Shown one piece after another: positions 17,656 through 25,858 of a DNA stretch of 64,000 nt. Under the pieces are notes generated by a model, which was given only the letters and a program-made list of their open reading frames with translations, was not told where the DNA came from and searched no databases. The stretch covers positions 248,001-312,000 of the forward strand of contig NZ_JAUSTI010000008.1 in the NCBI RefSeq assembly GCF_030812775.1. The letters are read 5' to 3'. A program made the position numbers and the translations under genes. Each line of letters opens with the position of its first letter. Position 1 is the stretch's first letter. Source of the stretch: Paenibacillus tundrae. GTDB lineage: Bacteria; Bacillota; Bacilli; Paenibacillales; Paenibacillaceae.

Positions 17656-19007
17656 GCTGTAGCTGTCGTTAAAGCAATAGCTGCTTGCACGGATTTCTCA
17701 AAAATCCCCAGTACTGCTGCCGTCTCCTGCTCTGTAATATTGAGTGGTGGCAGGAACCGGATCACAGCCGAATGACGACCACCGACTTCCACGATTAAGC
17801 CATTGTTGAAGCATTCACGCTGGATGGACGCAGCTAACGGTCCATTCTGTAGATAATGTCCTAAACGATCCTTCGAGCCAGCAGGATTAACGATCTCTAC
17901 CCCAATCATCAGTCCTCTGCCCCGAACATCTCCAATCTCTGCATACTGACCTTTCAATTTCTCCAATCGATGCATAAACTGCTCACTTCGCAATTGCACG
18001 TTCTGAAGAATGTTCTGCTCGTGCATGTGGCGAAGGGTCGCAAGCCCTGCGGCCATCCCTAGCTGGTTACCCCGGAAGGTTCCCGTATGCGCGCCGGGTT
18101 GCCATTGATCCAGTTCTTCTTTATAGATCACAACGGCCATGGGTAAGCTGCCACCTACCGCTTTGGAGCAGATGATCACATCAGGTACAATCCCCGCATG
18201 TTCAAATGAAAACATCCGCCCCGTGCGGCCAATACCTGTCTGAACCTCATCAATAATCAGTGGAATGCCCCGTTCAGACGTAATACGGCGTAATTGCCGC
18301 AGCCATTCGAGATCCGCAGGAATTACTCCGCCTTCACCCTGCACAGTTTCCAGAATAATGCCACACGGCCGCGCAATACCGCTCTCGCAATCATCCAGCA
18401 GGTTCTCAATGTACTGTGCGCTAAGCTTGGCTGTCATGCCTTCTCCCATCCCAAAAGGGCAACGATATTCATAGGGAAACGGCAGGAAATGCACATCAGG
18501 TAAAAGGCTCTGTAGATGTTGCTTTTTGCTTAGATTGCCGCTCATCGCCATAGTCGCCTGGGTTGAACCATGGTAGCTTCCTTGGAAGGCAAGGATGGAC
18601 TTGCCACCCGTCGCGTTTTTGACGAGTTTAATCGCAGCCTCTACCGCATCGGCTCCAGTTGGCCCACAGAACTGGATTTTGGCTGTATCCTTTAATTCAT
18701 TCGGAAGAATGGAGAGTAGTTCTTGCATAAATGCAATCTTCAATGGTGTTGCTAAATCCAAGGTATGTAACGGGATCTGTTGATCAAGCACACCACGAAT
18801 CGCATCCGTAACAGTCTCATGGTTATGTCCTAAAGCAAGCGTTCCTGCACCTGCAAGACAATCATAGTAATTACGACCTTCAGTATCGGTAACCGTAATT
18901 CCTTTAGCCTTACTGATCACAAGTGGAAAGTGTCTAGGGTACGAGCGCGCATTCGATTCCTTTTCATTTTGAAGCTTCAGATCGTCGGACTGAACTTCTA
19001 CTGACAT
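17652..19007 (-). CDS. Diaminobutyrate-2-oxoglutarate aminotransferase (class III)
   Basis: 451 residues, PLP enzyme of the EctB/DAT group. The PLP lysine is K282 in ICSKAVGG. The group signature follows: SLPMAVVIYKEELDQWQPG, then HTGTFRGNQLGMAAG. It should move the amino group of glutamate to aspartate-4-semialdehyde, giving L-2,4-diaminobutyrate and 2-oxoglutarate. Both could be siderophore building blocks, paralleling SbnB, which releases Dap and 2-oxoglutarate together. Rhizobactin 1021 and related NIS clusters also carry such an enzyme (RhbA). AAGGAG lies 11 bases upstream. Exact substrate is inferred from family motifs. Confidence 0.8.
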   Translation of the reverse strand: MSVEVQSDDLKLQNEKESNARSYPRHFPLVISKAKGITVTDTEGRNYYDCLAGAGTLALGHNHETVTDAIRGVLDQQIPLHTLDLATPLKIAFMQELLSILPNELKDTAKIQFCGPTGADAVEAAIKLVKNATGGKSILAFQGSYHGSTQATMAMSGNLSKKQHLQSLLPDVHFLPFPYEYRCPFGMGEGMTAKLSAQYIENLLDDCESGIARPCGIILETVQGEGGVIPADLEWLRQLRRITSERGIPLIIDEVQTGIGRTGRMFSFEHAGIVPDVIICSKAVGGSLPMAVVIYKEELDQWQPGAHTGTFRGNQLGMAAGLATLRHMHEQNILQNVQLRSEQFMHRLEKLKGQYAEIGDVRGRGLMIGVEIVNPAGSKDRLGHYLQNGPLAASIQRECFNNGLIVEVGGRHSAVIRFLPPLNITEQETAAVLGIFEKSVQAAIALTTATA

Positions 19008-19055
19008 TGCATATTACGCTCCTTATGATCAATTTGAGATGAATTGTACTTATCA

Positions 19056-20069
19056 TTACGGTGTCAGGACTGGTTCATGCTGAACAAGATACTCTAAGTA
19101 CATGCGCACAACATCACGTGTAGTGCCTTCATGAGGAAAGACGTGATGTGTCATATCTGGAAGTGCATTCACCTCCAAAATACCTCCGTTCTCTTTGGTA
19201 ATCGGAACCCGAATATCGGAGCAGCGGATATCAATCCCGGCTACATCGATCTGTAATGCATTCGCGGCTTGGATCGCCATGAGAGCGTTAGCCTCATGCA
19301 TACCTTCTGTACAATCCATATAGAACTCGCTGATGTTCCCAGCGGCTGAATTACGTAGATGGTATAGCTCAATCTGTCTGCCTAAGGAAGGCACATCCTC
19401 AGAATTAACTCTCTGTGCACGCAAGGCTTGATGCAGTTGTGCGGAATCCTCTTCAAGCTTCGGGAATGCTTCATATTCCCCGATATGGGTCAATTGAAGT
19501 CTTTCCTGATTCAGCCTTTGGATTAACTCCTTAATCGTTGAGATGCCGTCGCCTTCTACGAAGACAGGACGATATTTATTGACAGCGGCAATAGCCCCGT
19601 TGATGACCAGCACCCTATAATCTATCCCTCGCACAAAGCGCTGGAGCATAATGCTTGTACTATGGGCTAACGCTCGTTCAATCGCAGTTTCCATCTCATG
19701 AACAGTTTGTACATCAAGTGTTACGCCAGCACTGCCACTTGCATCAAGAGGTTTGACAACAATCGACTGATTCACTTCTAGAAAATGAACAGCCTCATCT
19801 CCCATTCCACTCAGGACAACGTAGGAAGGCACAGGCATTCCTTGCTGCTCTAACAGCATGTTACACACCTGCTTGTTCTTCGCCAGTAATCCGGCAATTA
19901 GCGGGAGACGATGAGACCTCGTCTTGTTGATGATGATTCTTCTATCCTCAAATGAGAGTTCCAGAAAATCCTCACACCCTGCAAGGAGTGGCTTGCAGTC
20001 AATTCCCATCTCCAGGGCTTTACTTAGAATGAGTCGGTTTTGCAGATTCTGAATCCCTTTCGGAAACAC
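19056..20069 (-). CDS. ATP-grasp amino acid ligase, cyanophycin-synthetase/GshF-like; first gene of the siderophore operon
   Basis: Start set at GTG 20069 because GGGGAGG lies 7 bases before it, inside the longer frame from 20090. About 337 residues. ATP-grasp features: IVVKPLDASGSAGVTL (phosphate-binding strand and loop), MLQRFVRGIDYRVLVINGAIAAVNKYRP, the GDG-I-TI segment of cyanophycin synthetase and glutathione synthetase GshF, and the Mg site DIRC...GGILEVNALPDM. These enzymes form amide bonds between carboxylates and amino acids. No such gene is in the sbn cluster, so it may add or prepare a building block. Spaced 48 bases from the aminotransferase and directly under the Fur box. Confidence 0.75.
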   Translation of the reverse strand: MFPKGIQNLQNRLILSKALEMGIDCKPLLAGCEDFLELSFEDRRIIINKTRSHRLPLIAGLLAKNKQVCNMLLEQQGMPVPSYVVLSGMGDEAVHFLEVNQSIVVKPLDASGSAGVTLDVQTVHEMETAIERALAHSTSIMLQRFVRGIDYRVLVINGAIAAVNKYRPVFVEGDGISTIKELIQRLNQERLQLTHIGEYEAFPKLEEDSAQLHQALRAQRVNSEDVPSLGRQIELYHLRNSAAGNISEFYMDCTEGMHEANALMAIQAANALQIDVAGIDIRCSDIRVPITKENGGILEVNALPDMTHHVFPHEGTTRDVVRMYLEYLVQHEPVLTP

Positions 20070-20140
20070 TGAAAGTCCTCCCCGATCCAATGAAGACGCC
20101 TCTAACCTCTACTTCATCCGATTTTTAGTTAGGTTTATTT

Positions 20141-20155
20141 TGATAATGATTATCA
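20141..20155. promoter_or_regulatory. Fur box, perfect 7-1-7 inverted repeat
   Basis: TGATAAT-G-ATTATCA is an exact match to the Bacillus Fur 7-1-7 repeat. It lies between the promoter and the first siderophore gene, so iron-loaded Fur should block transcription. Confidence 0.92.
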
Positions 20156-20170
20156 ATATCACCTGAATCT

Positions 20171-20200
20171 ATTTTATGGTAAATATAGTATTTATGTCAA
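20171..20200 (-). promoter_or_regulatory. Sigma-A promoter of the siderophore operon
   Basis: Minus-strand TTGACA (20195-20200) and TAAAAT (20171-20176) with an 18-base spacer. The Fur box begins about 16 bases downstream of the -10 element, over the expected start of transcription and just beyond it. Confidence 0.75.
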
Positions 20201-20404
20201 TTGAAAACTTTAAAGGGATTTTAAGTATATTTAGGAGGGTGTTTGATATACAGATGGTTATGAGTCTGTATGTTGATTGATTCGGTGATTGGTTCGGTGC
20301 TTGAGTTGTGATATTGCAAAGGATATAGCTGTAGGGTGGTTAGATCACGATTATGATGTAGCTAGGTAAAGTTGATTGGCTTAGGCTAAGATGCGGTTGG
20401 GGAT

Positions 20405-20465
20405 AGGTAGGTAGGTAGGTAGGTAGGTAGGTAGGTAGGTAGGTAGGTAGGTAGGTAGGTAGGTA
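20405..20465. repeat. (AGGT)15 tetranucleotide microsatellite
   Basis: Fifteen perfect tandem copies of AGGT plus one base, in the 605-base gap between the siderophore and uptake operons. Apart from the Fur box and promoter near 20141-20200, I see no gene in this gap. Confidence 0.97.
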
Positions 20466-20500
20466 TAGACGTATGTAATAGAGCCACATGGGAGAAAAGA

Positions 20501-20534
20501 GACAAACGCCCCATGAAACATAGAGACGTTTGCC
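20501..20534 (-). terminator. Weak hairpin after the iron-uptake operon
   Basis: CAAACG and CGTTTG arms about 18 bases apart lie downstream of the ATPase gene. On the minus strand they lead into TCTCTTTTCTC. This is a weak candidate for the operon's terminator. Confidence 0.3.
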
Positions 20535-20674
20535 AGTTTGAAAGAAACAAATCAATCAGCTGCCTTATGCTTCAACTTGGGACATGTCGGTTCATAGCAT
20601 CGAGGATGCCTGATTGGGTCAATGGTTCCTAGGTCAGACGATACCAGGATATCGACACTTGCAGTTCTTCATCC

Positions 20675-21496
20675 TTAAGCCAGTTGGGTGTAACGCTTCT
20701 CGCGTTCTAACTTTCTTCCTCTTCCATGTGGAATGCAGGTGGGCGTACCAAACAACGGATCAACAGCAATCTCACATTCCATCTGAAACACAGTACGAAT
20801 CATGTCCTGCGTAACGATCTGCTCCGGTTTCCCTTCTGCATAAATGGATTTGTTATGCACGGCTACGATGTGATGTGCATATCGGCAAGCCAAATTGATA
20901 TCATGTAGCACCATCACAATGGTACGCCCCTCTTGCTCATTTAATTCAAATAATAAGTCCAGTATTTCAATCTGATGGGTCATATCCAGATACGTCGTTG
21001 GCTCATCCAGCAGCAACGTCTCTGTGCCTTGAGCCAGTGTCATCGCAATCCAGGCACGCTGGCGCTGACCACCAGACAATGCATCGACCGGCCGATCCGC
21101 TAGCTCCGTTAGATGTGTTGATTCAAGTGCTAGCTTAACCATGCGTTCATCTTCCCGAGACCATTGCTTAAGCCAGCTCTGATGCGGATATCTCCCCTGT
21201 CTGACTAATTGATTGACTGTAAGACCTTCCGGTGCAGAGGGGCCTTGTGGCAGGATTGACATGCGTCTTGAAATCTCTTTGGTAGGTAGCTTGGCAATCT
21301 CATCACCATCTAACAGCACGGAGCCTGAGCTGGATTTTAACAATCGGGCCATCGTGCGTAGCAACGTCGACTTGCCACATCCGTTACTACCGATGAGCAC
21401 CGTAATCTGTCCTTTTGGAATCGTTAGATTCAAATTATCTATGATCGGATCTGCTCCATAAGAGATAGTAAGGTTCTTTGCTTCCAGAATACTCAC
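20675..21496 (-). CDS. Fe-siderophore ABC transporter, ATPase subunit (FecE/FhuC type)
   Basis: 273 residues. Walker A GSNGCGKST at 36-44, Q-loop near ILPQG, signature LSGGQ at 140-144, Walker B LLLDEP at 161-166, and switch His in VLHDINLA, the last typical of iron-siderophore ATPases. It powers import through the two permeases encoded just upstream. It starts 13 bases after the second permease gene and closes the operon. Unlike SirABC of Staphylococcus, which borrows FhuC, this system has its own ATPase. Confidence 0.92.
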   Translation of the reverse strand: MSILEAKNLTISYGADPIIDNLNLTIPKGQITVLIGSNGCGKSTLLRTMARLLKSSSGSVLLDGDEIAKLPTKEISRRMSILPQGPSAPEGLTVNQLVRQGRYPHQSWLKQWSREDERMVKLALESTHLTELADRPVDALSGGQRQRAWIAMTLAQGTETLLLDEPTTYLDMTHQIEILDLLFELNEQEGRTIVMVLHDINLACRYAHHIVAVHNKSIYAEGKPEQIVTQDMIRTVFQMECEIAVDPLFGTPTCIPHGRGRKLEREKRYTQLA

Positions 21497-21509
21497 GATG
21501 CTCTCCTCC

Positions 21510-22553
21510 TCAAAACTGGTTTCGATTCTTAAACAATAAATATAGGAAAAACGGAGCGCCTATCCCCGCAGTAAATACCCCTGCTGGAACATCAAGTGGA
21601 AGGAAGGCTGTACGTGCAATCAGATCGGCACTTAGTACAAGCAATGCACCAACGAAACCTGATACGACAAGCAAGCTTCCGAACATTCTCCCTACTAACT
21701 TTCGTGCAATATGTGGTGCTATTAGACCCACAAAGCCGATAGTTCCAGCAACAGCGACGGCGATGCCTGCGAGTAGCACACTACATAGAAGCAGTAATGA
21801 GCGATGCCATTGCACGGTTACACCGAGTCCAGTTGCCACATCATCACCGAACTCCTGTGCATTTAGACTTCTGGCAAACCATATCGCGAGAGGTACAACA
21901 ATGAAAATTACCGGTAGAATCGTTTGGATATCAAGCCATGATGCTCCATAGATGCTGCCTGTCAGCCAGATATAGGCTTGCCCAGCCGTATAGAAAGGAC
22001 TCAGAATCAGCATAAAGGTAGTCCCTGCTCCCATAATTGCCGAGATTCCAATCCCAATCAATACAAGACGGATGGGGGTTACTCCTTTTTTCCAAGCCAG
22101 CACATAGATCACTAGCGCCGTAACTAGCGCTCCTATAATGGCAAACAACGGTAGTAACTTAATACTGATCGTTCCACCCAGAATGGATACGAAACCAACA
22201 GCGGCAACAGCTGCGCCACCTGTGATCCCAATGACATCCGGTGAAGCCAGCGGGTTACGGATAATCCCCTGAAGGATTGCACCAGACATCCCCAGTGCTG
22301 CACCGACGAGCAGGGATAACAGCACACGTGGCAACCTTAAGGTGAGCACCACAAAATCGTAGTCTCCCGCACCCAGTTTAAAAATCGCTTGCAGCACATG
22401 GAGGGGAGAAATATAATCACTGCCTATACTTGTGCCAACGATCGCTGCAACTAAAGATAGTACAACTAAACTAACGATGACGAGTAATGATTTTCGCTCC
22501 ATTTGCAGTGAGATAGCCTCTTTCTTGGAGCGAAAGGTCAACATCTTTTTCAT
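21510..22553 (-). CDS. Fe-siderophore ABC transporter permease (FecCD family)
   Basis: 347 residues, about ten hydrophobic helices. The FecCD/BtuC signatures are visible: LRLPRVLLSLLVGAALGMSGAILQGIIRNPLASPDVIGI near the N-terminus and GTIGFVGLIAPHIARKLVG toward the end, the coupling region that touches the ATPase. It forms a heterodimer with the preceding permease and overlaps that gene by 4 bases, implying translational coupling. Confidence 0.92.
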   Translation of the reverse strand: MKKMLTFRSKKEAISLQMERKSLLVIVSLVVLSLVAAIVGTSIGSDYISPLHVLQAIFKLGAGDYDFVVLTLRLPRVLLSLLVGAALGMSGAILQGIIRNPLASPDVIGITGGAAVAAVGFVSILGGTISIKLLPLFAIIGALVTALVIYVLAWKKGVTPIRLVLIGIGISAIMGAGTTFMLILSPFYTAGQAYIWLTGSIYGASWLDIQTILPVIFIVVPLAIWFARSLNAQEFGDDVATGLGVTVQWHRSLLLLCSVLLAGIAVAVAGTIGFVGLIAPHIARKLVGRMFGSLLVVSGFVGALLVLSADLIARTAFLPLDVPAGVFTAGIGAPFFLYLLFKNRNQF

Positions 22554-23563
22554 ATTTTTGTCCCCCCCTTACGGGCGATGTAGACGAAGAAGGGGCCGCC
22601 GATGATGGCCGTCATGACACCAAGCGGAATTTCCTGTGGCATGATGACCAGTCTTGCGATAACATCGGCAGATAATAGTAGGATGGCTCCCCCTAAAATG
22701 GAATAGGGTACTAGCCAGCGATAATCATTTCCGACCAACGCACGCATGATATGCGGAACAACAAGACCGACCAGGCCAACCGAGCCGGCAACCGCAACTG
22801 AACCACCAGCTAGAAGTACGGTAACAATACCCATGAGCAACTTCACTAACAGCACATTCTGTCCCATGCCTTTGGCAATATCATCCCCCGTCAACAGTAG
22901 GTTGACTGCCCTTCCCATGAAGAGCGCTACAATTGCTGCAACCGTCATATAAGGAAGAACAGGGTATAACATGTCCAGCGTTCGTCCACTTACCGAACCA
23001 GCCAGCCAGAACAATACATCCTGAAGACCCGTTCCATCTAATATAAGCACCGCTTGAGTGAAGGACGAAAACAGTGCTGTAATTGCAGTACCTGCCAGTA
23101 CAATTTTGATTGGAGTAAGACCATCTCGCCCGAGCGACCCCAGCCCGTATACAATAGCAGCGGCAATTGCTGCACCTGCAAAACCAAACCACATCATTGT
23201 AGTTAAGGATGAAACGGAGAGAACAACGATGGCAATCACAATGAAGAAAATGGCTCCAGCGTTGATTCCGAATACGCTCGGTGAAGCAAGCGGGTTACGA
23301 GTCAACGCCTGCATAAGTGCCCCTGCCACAGCCAGGCTCGCCCCGACAACCGCTGCAATGACCGTACGTGGCAGACGTTCTGTTAACAGAACGATATGTT
23401 CGATCGATTCTTCATCATAGTGCCGGAGTGCATCCATCCCATCCTGTAACGTAATCGCTGTACGTCCAAAGATCATACTGGACACACAGACCAACATCAG
23501 CAAAATAAATAAACCTATGATTCCATAAATCTTTCCGCTTGTCTTCGTAAAAAGGGGAAACAT
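22550..23563 (-). CDS. Fe-siderophore ABC transporter permease (FecCD family), first subunit
   Basis: 337 residues with FecCD signatures: ERLPRTVIAAVVGASLAVAG followed by ALTRNPLASPSVFGI, and GSVGLVGLVVPHIMRALVG near the C-terminus. About nine or ten membrane helices. Diverged paralogue of the next permease, as usual for two-permease iron systems. Located 90 bases after the binding-protein gene, with a hairpin in the gap that probably lowers its expression relative to the lipoprotein. Confidence 0.92.
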   Translation of the reverse strand: MFPLFTKTSGKIYGIIGLFILLMLVCVSSMIFGRTAITLQDGMDALRHYDEESIEHIVLLTERLPRTVIAAVVGASLAVAGALMQALTRNPLASPSVFGINAGAIFFIVIAIVVLSVSSLTTMMWFGFAGAAIAAAIVYGLGSLGRDGLTPIKIVLAGTAITALFSSFTQAVLILDGTGLQDVLFWLAGSVSGRTLDMLYPVLPYMTVAAIVALFMGRAVNLLLTGDDIAKGMGQNVLLVKLLMGIVTVLLAGGSVAVAGSVGLVGLVVPHIMRALVGNDYRWLVPYSILGGAILLLSADVIARLVIMPQEIPLGVMTAIIGGPFFVYIARKGGTKI

Positions 23564-23594
23564 ATTCTCACTCTTTCATCCATGAAATGCAAAA

Positions 23595-23645
23595 AGACCT
23601 GCCAGCCCATACACTTTGCTTCAAATGTTGGTGCATGGCAGGTCT
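23595..23645 (-). terminator. Intercistronic attenuator between binding protein and permeases
   Basis: Perfect 10-base arms AGACCTGCCA and TGGCAGGTCT, followed on the minus strand by TTTTT. A partial terminator here would make more binding protein than permease. Confidence 0.75.
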
Positions 23646-23653
23646 CGCTCCCG

Positions 23654-24667
23654 TTAATTCAACTTGAAATATTCATACAGATCATCCAGCATCATATTAG
23701 CAGATGTATATCCTCCGGCCATGTTCCAAGCCACTTCATCAACTTGAACTAACTGGTTGTTCTTCACAGCATCGAGATTCTTCCACAATGGACTGCTTGT
23801 CCAATCCTCATAGTTCTTCTGAATGGCTTCCGTCTCAGTACCTGAATTAAAGTTGAAGATCAAGTCAGCATTCATATCTGGAATGCTCTCTTTGGAAGTC
23901 AATTCAACACCCCATGTATCTTCATCATGACCGGCTGGTCTTGTGAAACCGAGCTCTTTCAGAATTTTGCCCGCATAACCCATGTAGAAAATACGAACTT
24001 GATCGGCTCTGAAGTTAGTAATGGTTGCTTCGATCGGGAGGCGATCACCCATTTTTTCCTTGAAGTCAGCTACACGCGTATCCCAATCTGCCAACAGCTT
24101 GTCCGATTGCTCCACCTTATTCATTGCTTCGCCAGCCAGTTTCACGGTTTCTTTCCAATCAAACAACGTCTCTGTGACAACTGTTGGAGCGATCTGTGAC
24201 AATTGAGCATAGATGTCCTCATGTCTGATCTTCGTTGCAATAATGAGATCCGGCTTCAATTTGTTGATCTCTTCCATATTGGGCTGAGGCTCTTGACCCA
24301 CTTGTGGTACGCCATCCAGATCAGCTCTCAGATATTCGTATATGGGTTGTTGAACCCATGATTCTACAACACCTGTGGGCTTAACACCCAGAGCAATGAC
24401 AACGTCATTCGCACCTTGGAACAGTGTTACAATCTTCTGCGGTGTACCTGTAATGGTGGTTTCACCCATAGCATGCTTGATCACTCTAGTCTGATCATCT
24501 GTGGTATTGCTCGTTGTATCGCTTTCATTACTGCTCGTGTTCCCGCTCGTAGCTTGGCTTGCCGTATTTGTTGTCTCTGCACTCCCCCCCGATGCACACC
24601 CTGCCAGCAGTGAAATCATCAATAGAAGTGTAGCGTACATAAATAGCTTTTTCTTGAATCTGAACAT
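23654..24667 (-). CDS. Fe-siderophore-binding lipoprotein (FecB/SirA type)
   Basis: 337 residues. Lipoprotein signal ending in lipobox LLAGC (Cys near residue 24), a Ser/Thr/Asn-rich linker, then a helical-backbone periplasmic-binding fold of the TroA/FecB class: KIVTLFQGANDVVIALGVKPTGV, EEINKLKPDLIIATKIRHEDIYAQLSQIAPTV, and a C-terminal LDDLYEYF. It captures ferric siderophore at the cell surface and delivers it to the permeases. First gene of its operon, with a Fur box and promoter directly upstream. Its position beside the siderophore operon suggests the locus product as ligand (inference). Confidence 0.92.
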   Translation of the reverse strand: MFRFKKKLFMYATLLLMISLLAGCASGGSAETTNTASQATSGNTSSNESDTTSNTTDDQTRVIKHAMGETTITGTPQKIVTLFQGANDVVIALGVKPTGVVESWVQQPIYEYLRADLDGVPQVGQEPQPNMEEINKLKPDLIIATKIRHEDIYAQLSQIAPTVVTETLFDWKETVKLAGEAMNKVEQSDKLLADWDTRVADFKEKMGDRLPIEATITNFRADQVRIFYMGYAGKILKELGFTRPAGHDEDTWGVELTSKESIPDMNADLIFNFNSGTETEAIQKNYEDWTSSPLWKNLDAVKNNQLVQVDEVAWNMAGGYTSANMMLDDLYEYFKLN

Positions 24668-24697
24668 GCTAACCCGACTCCCCTTTACCTTCTAAAT

Positions 24698-24716
24698 GAT
24701 ATTGAATCTCATTATC
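24698..24716. promoter_or_regulatory. Fur box of the uptake operon
   Basis: The 19 bases GATATTGAATCTCATTATC match the classical Fur consensus at 15 of 19 positions, with one perfect ATTATC half. It lies just downstream of the -10 element. Confidence 0.75.
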
Positions 24717-24722
24717 ATTCGT

Positions 24723-24751
24723 ATTGTAATTCAGTTATGTGCTTTGTTCAA
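24723..24751 (-). promoter_or_regulatory. Sigma-A promoter of the uptake operon
   Basis: Minus-strand TTGAAC (24746-24751) and TACAAT (24723-24728), 17-base spacer, followed by the Fur box. Confidence 0.7.
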
Positions 24752-25082
24752 GCATTTATTTGGAAATATTTGCTGAGCTGTGCGGATGTCACTCAGACTC
24801 CTATTACTTATTAATATAGGGATTGTGAGAGATCCAACTATATACCTTATATAATCCCACTTTTATCAAACACACATTTATGTAATTATTTACCTTCTAC
24901 TTTAATATGAAGATATGAAGTTTATGAGGAACACACTCTCGTTTTCACATATGAACATGCTAATACCTCTTTATACCTATCTCTCAGACCCCCTACGAAA
25001 CGTTGCATAGGTACTATTTCGTAATTATCGCTTAGAACGTTTTTATGTAAATCTATTCCTGTAATTTACTGTCGCACTATGT
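24752..25082. other. AT-rich gap without recognised gene
   Basis: About 330 bases between the divergent uptake promoter and the dyad before the next gene. I see no frame with a ribosome site and no strong hairpin. Confidence 0.4.
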
Positions 25083-25106
25083 TAGATTATCCATTGGAAT
25101 AATCTA
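25083..25106. promoter_or_regulatory. Dyad upstream of the secreted-protein gene
   Basis: TAGATTAT and ATAATCTA are perfect 8-base arms around an 8-base centre that is itself partly symmetrical (CCATTGG). Lying 73 bases before a start codon with no T-run, it looks more like an operator than a terminator. Confidence 0.4.
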
Positions 25107-25178
25107 CATAAATTAGGGATTGTCTTAGAATGCCGATGAGTGAGATTTAAGACATGACCAAGATGGGGGCTATGAAAC

Positions 25179-25757
25179 ATGAAGAAATCTTGGATATTAT
25201 CATTGATTATGAGTTTTGCTTTGCTTGGAGGCATATTCCTACCTGCTGGTTCTTATGCGTCTGCAGCTGAGGATACAACATCTACCTACTCAGAAGATAG
25301 TGAATATGGTTACGATACATCCCAAGACGAACCGTTACCGTCAGACGAAGAGATTGATTTTCTGGACTACATTGATAAATTGACAGAAGCGGCAGTATAT
25401 GAAGAAAAAGCGTTCAACGCTGTAAGTGGCGGTACTATTATCACATCTGCTAATCGCAAATCTGTGTTCCTGAAATTAACCAATACCGCAATTCCTAACT
25501 ACACCAAATATGTATCTAAGCTAAAACTAGTAAAACCACAAAATGCTGAATTGCAAAAAATTCATGCCAAACTGGTCAAAGGAAGCTACACACAGCTTGA
25601 AGCGTACCAGTTGTTCAAAAAATCAGTATCCAAAACTAAAGTGAATAGCACTTTGCTGAAACAAGGTAATGCTAAACTTGCTCAAGGTGCTAAACTGATC
25701 GAGCAATCCAATAATGAGCTAGTTAAATATGCAGCTAAACTTGGTTATGATCTGTAA
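25179..25757 (+). CDS. Secreted protein of unknown function
   Basis: 192 residues. A Sec signal peptide (MKKSW, hydrophobic core, cleavage likely after SYASA near residue 29) is followed by an acidic Ser/Thr/Asp/Glu-rich linker to about residue 60. The rest is a basic helical domain rich in Lys, Ala and Gln (LVKPQNAELQKIHAKL, GNAKLAQGAKLIEQSNNEL). The acidic-then-basic layout is seen in exported wall-associated proteins. GGGGG lies 9 bases before the ATG. Monocistronic, with no family recognised. Confidence 0.75.
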   Translation: MKKSWILSLIMSFALLGGIFLPAGSYASAAEDTTSTYSEDSEYGYDTSQDEPLPSDEEIDFLDYIDKLTEAAVYEEKAFNAVSGGTIITSANRKSVFLKLTNTAIPNYTKYVSKLKLVKPQNAELQKIHAKLVKGSYTQLEAYQLFKKSVSKTKVNSTLLKQGNAKLAQGAKLIEQSNNELVKYAAKLGYDL

Positions 25758-25836
25758 ACTGTAATGCTCATTATGGCGAGATCAAAAAAGTGAGATAAAA
25801 GTAAAAAAAAGTGTTTTCTTTTGCGGATTTAGTTCG

Positions 25837-25853
25837 TATAATAACGCTATAAT
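25837..25853 (+). promoter_or_regulatory. Twin -10 elements before the cyclodextrinase leader
   Basis: TATAAT occurs at 25837-25842 and again at 25848-25853. Transcription from the second would start near the GGCTATGC of the leader. The -35 region is poor. Confidence 0.5.
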
Positions 25854-25858
25854 CAAAA

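Noticed and set aside
20405..20465. Considered as a CRISPR-like array
   Set aside because: The units are 4 bases with no spacers, and no cas genes are present.
20340..20555. Reading frame of 71 residues with repeated YLPT units
   Set aside because: It is the translation of the AGGT microsatellite. There is no ribosome site, and the repeat would shift frame with each copy change.
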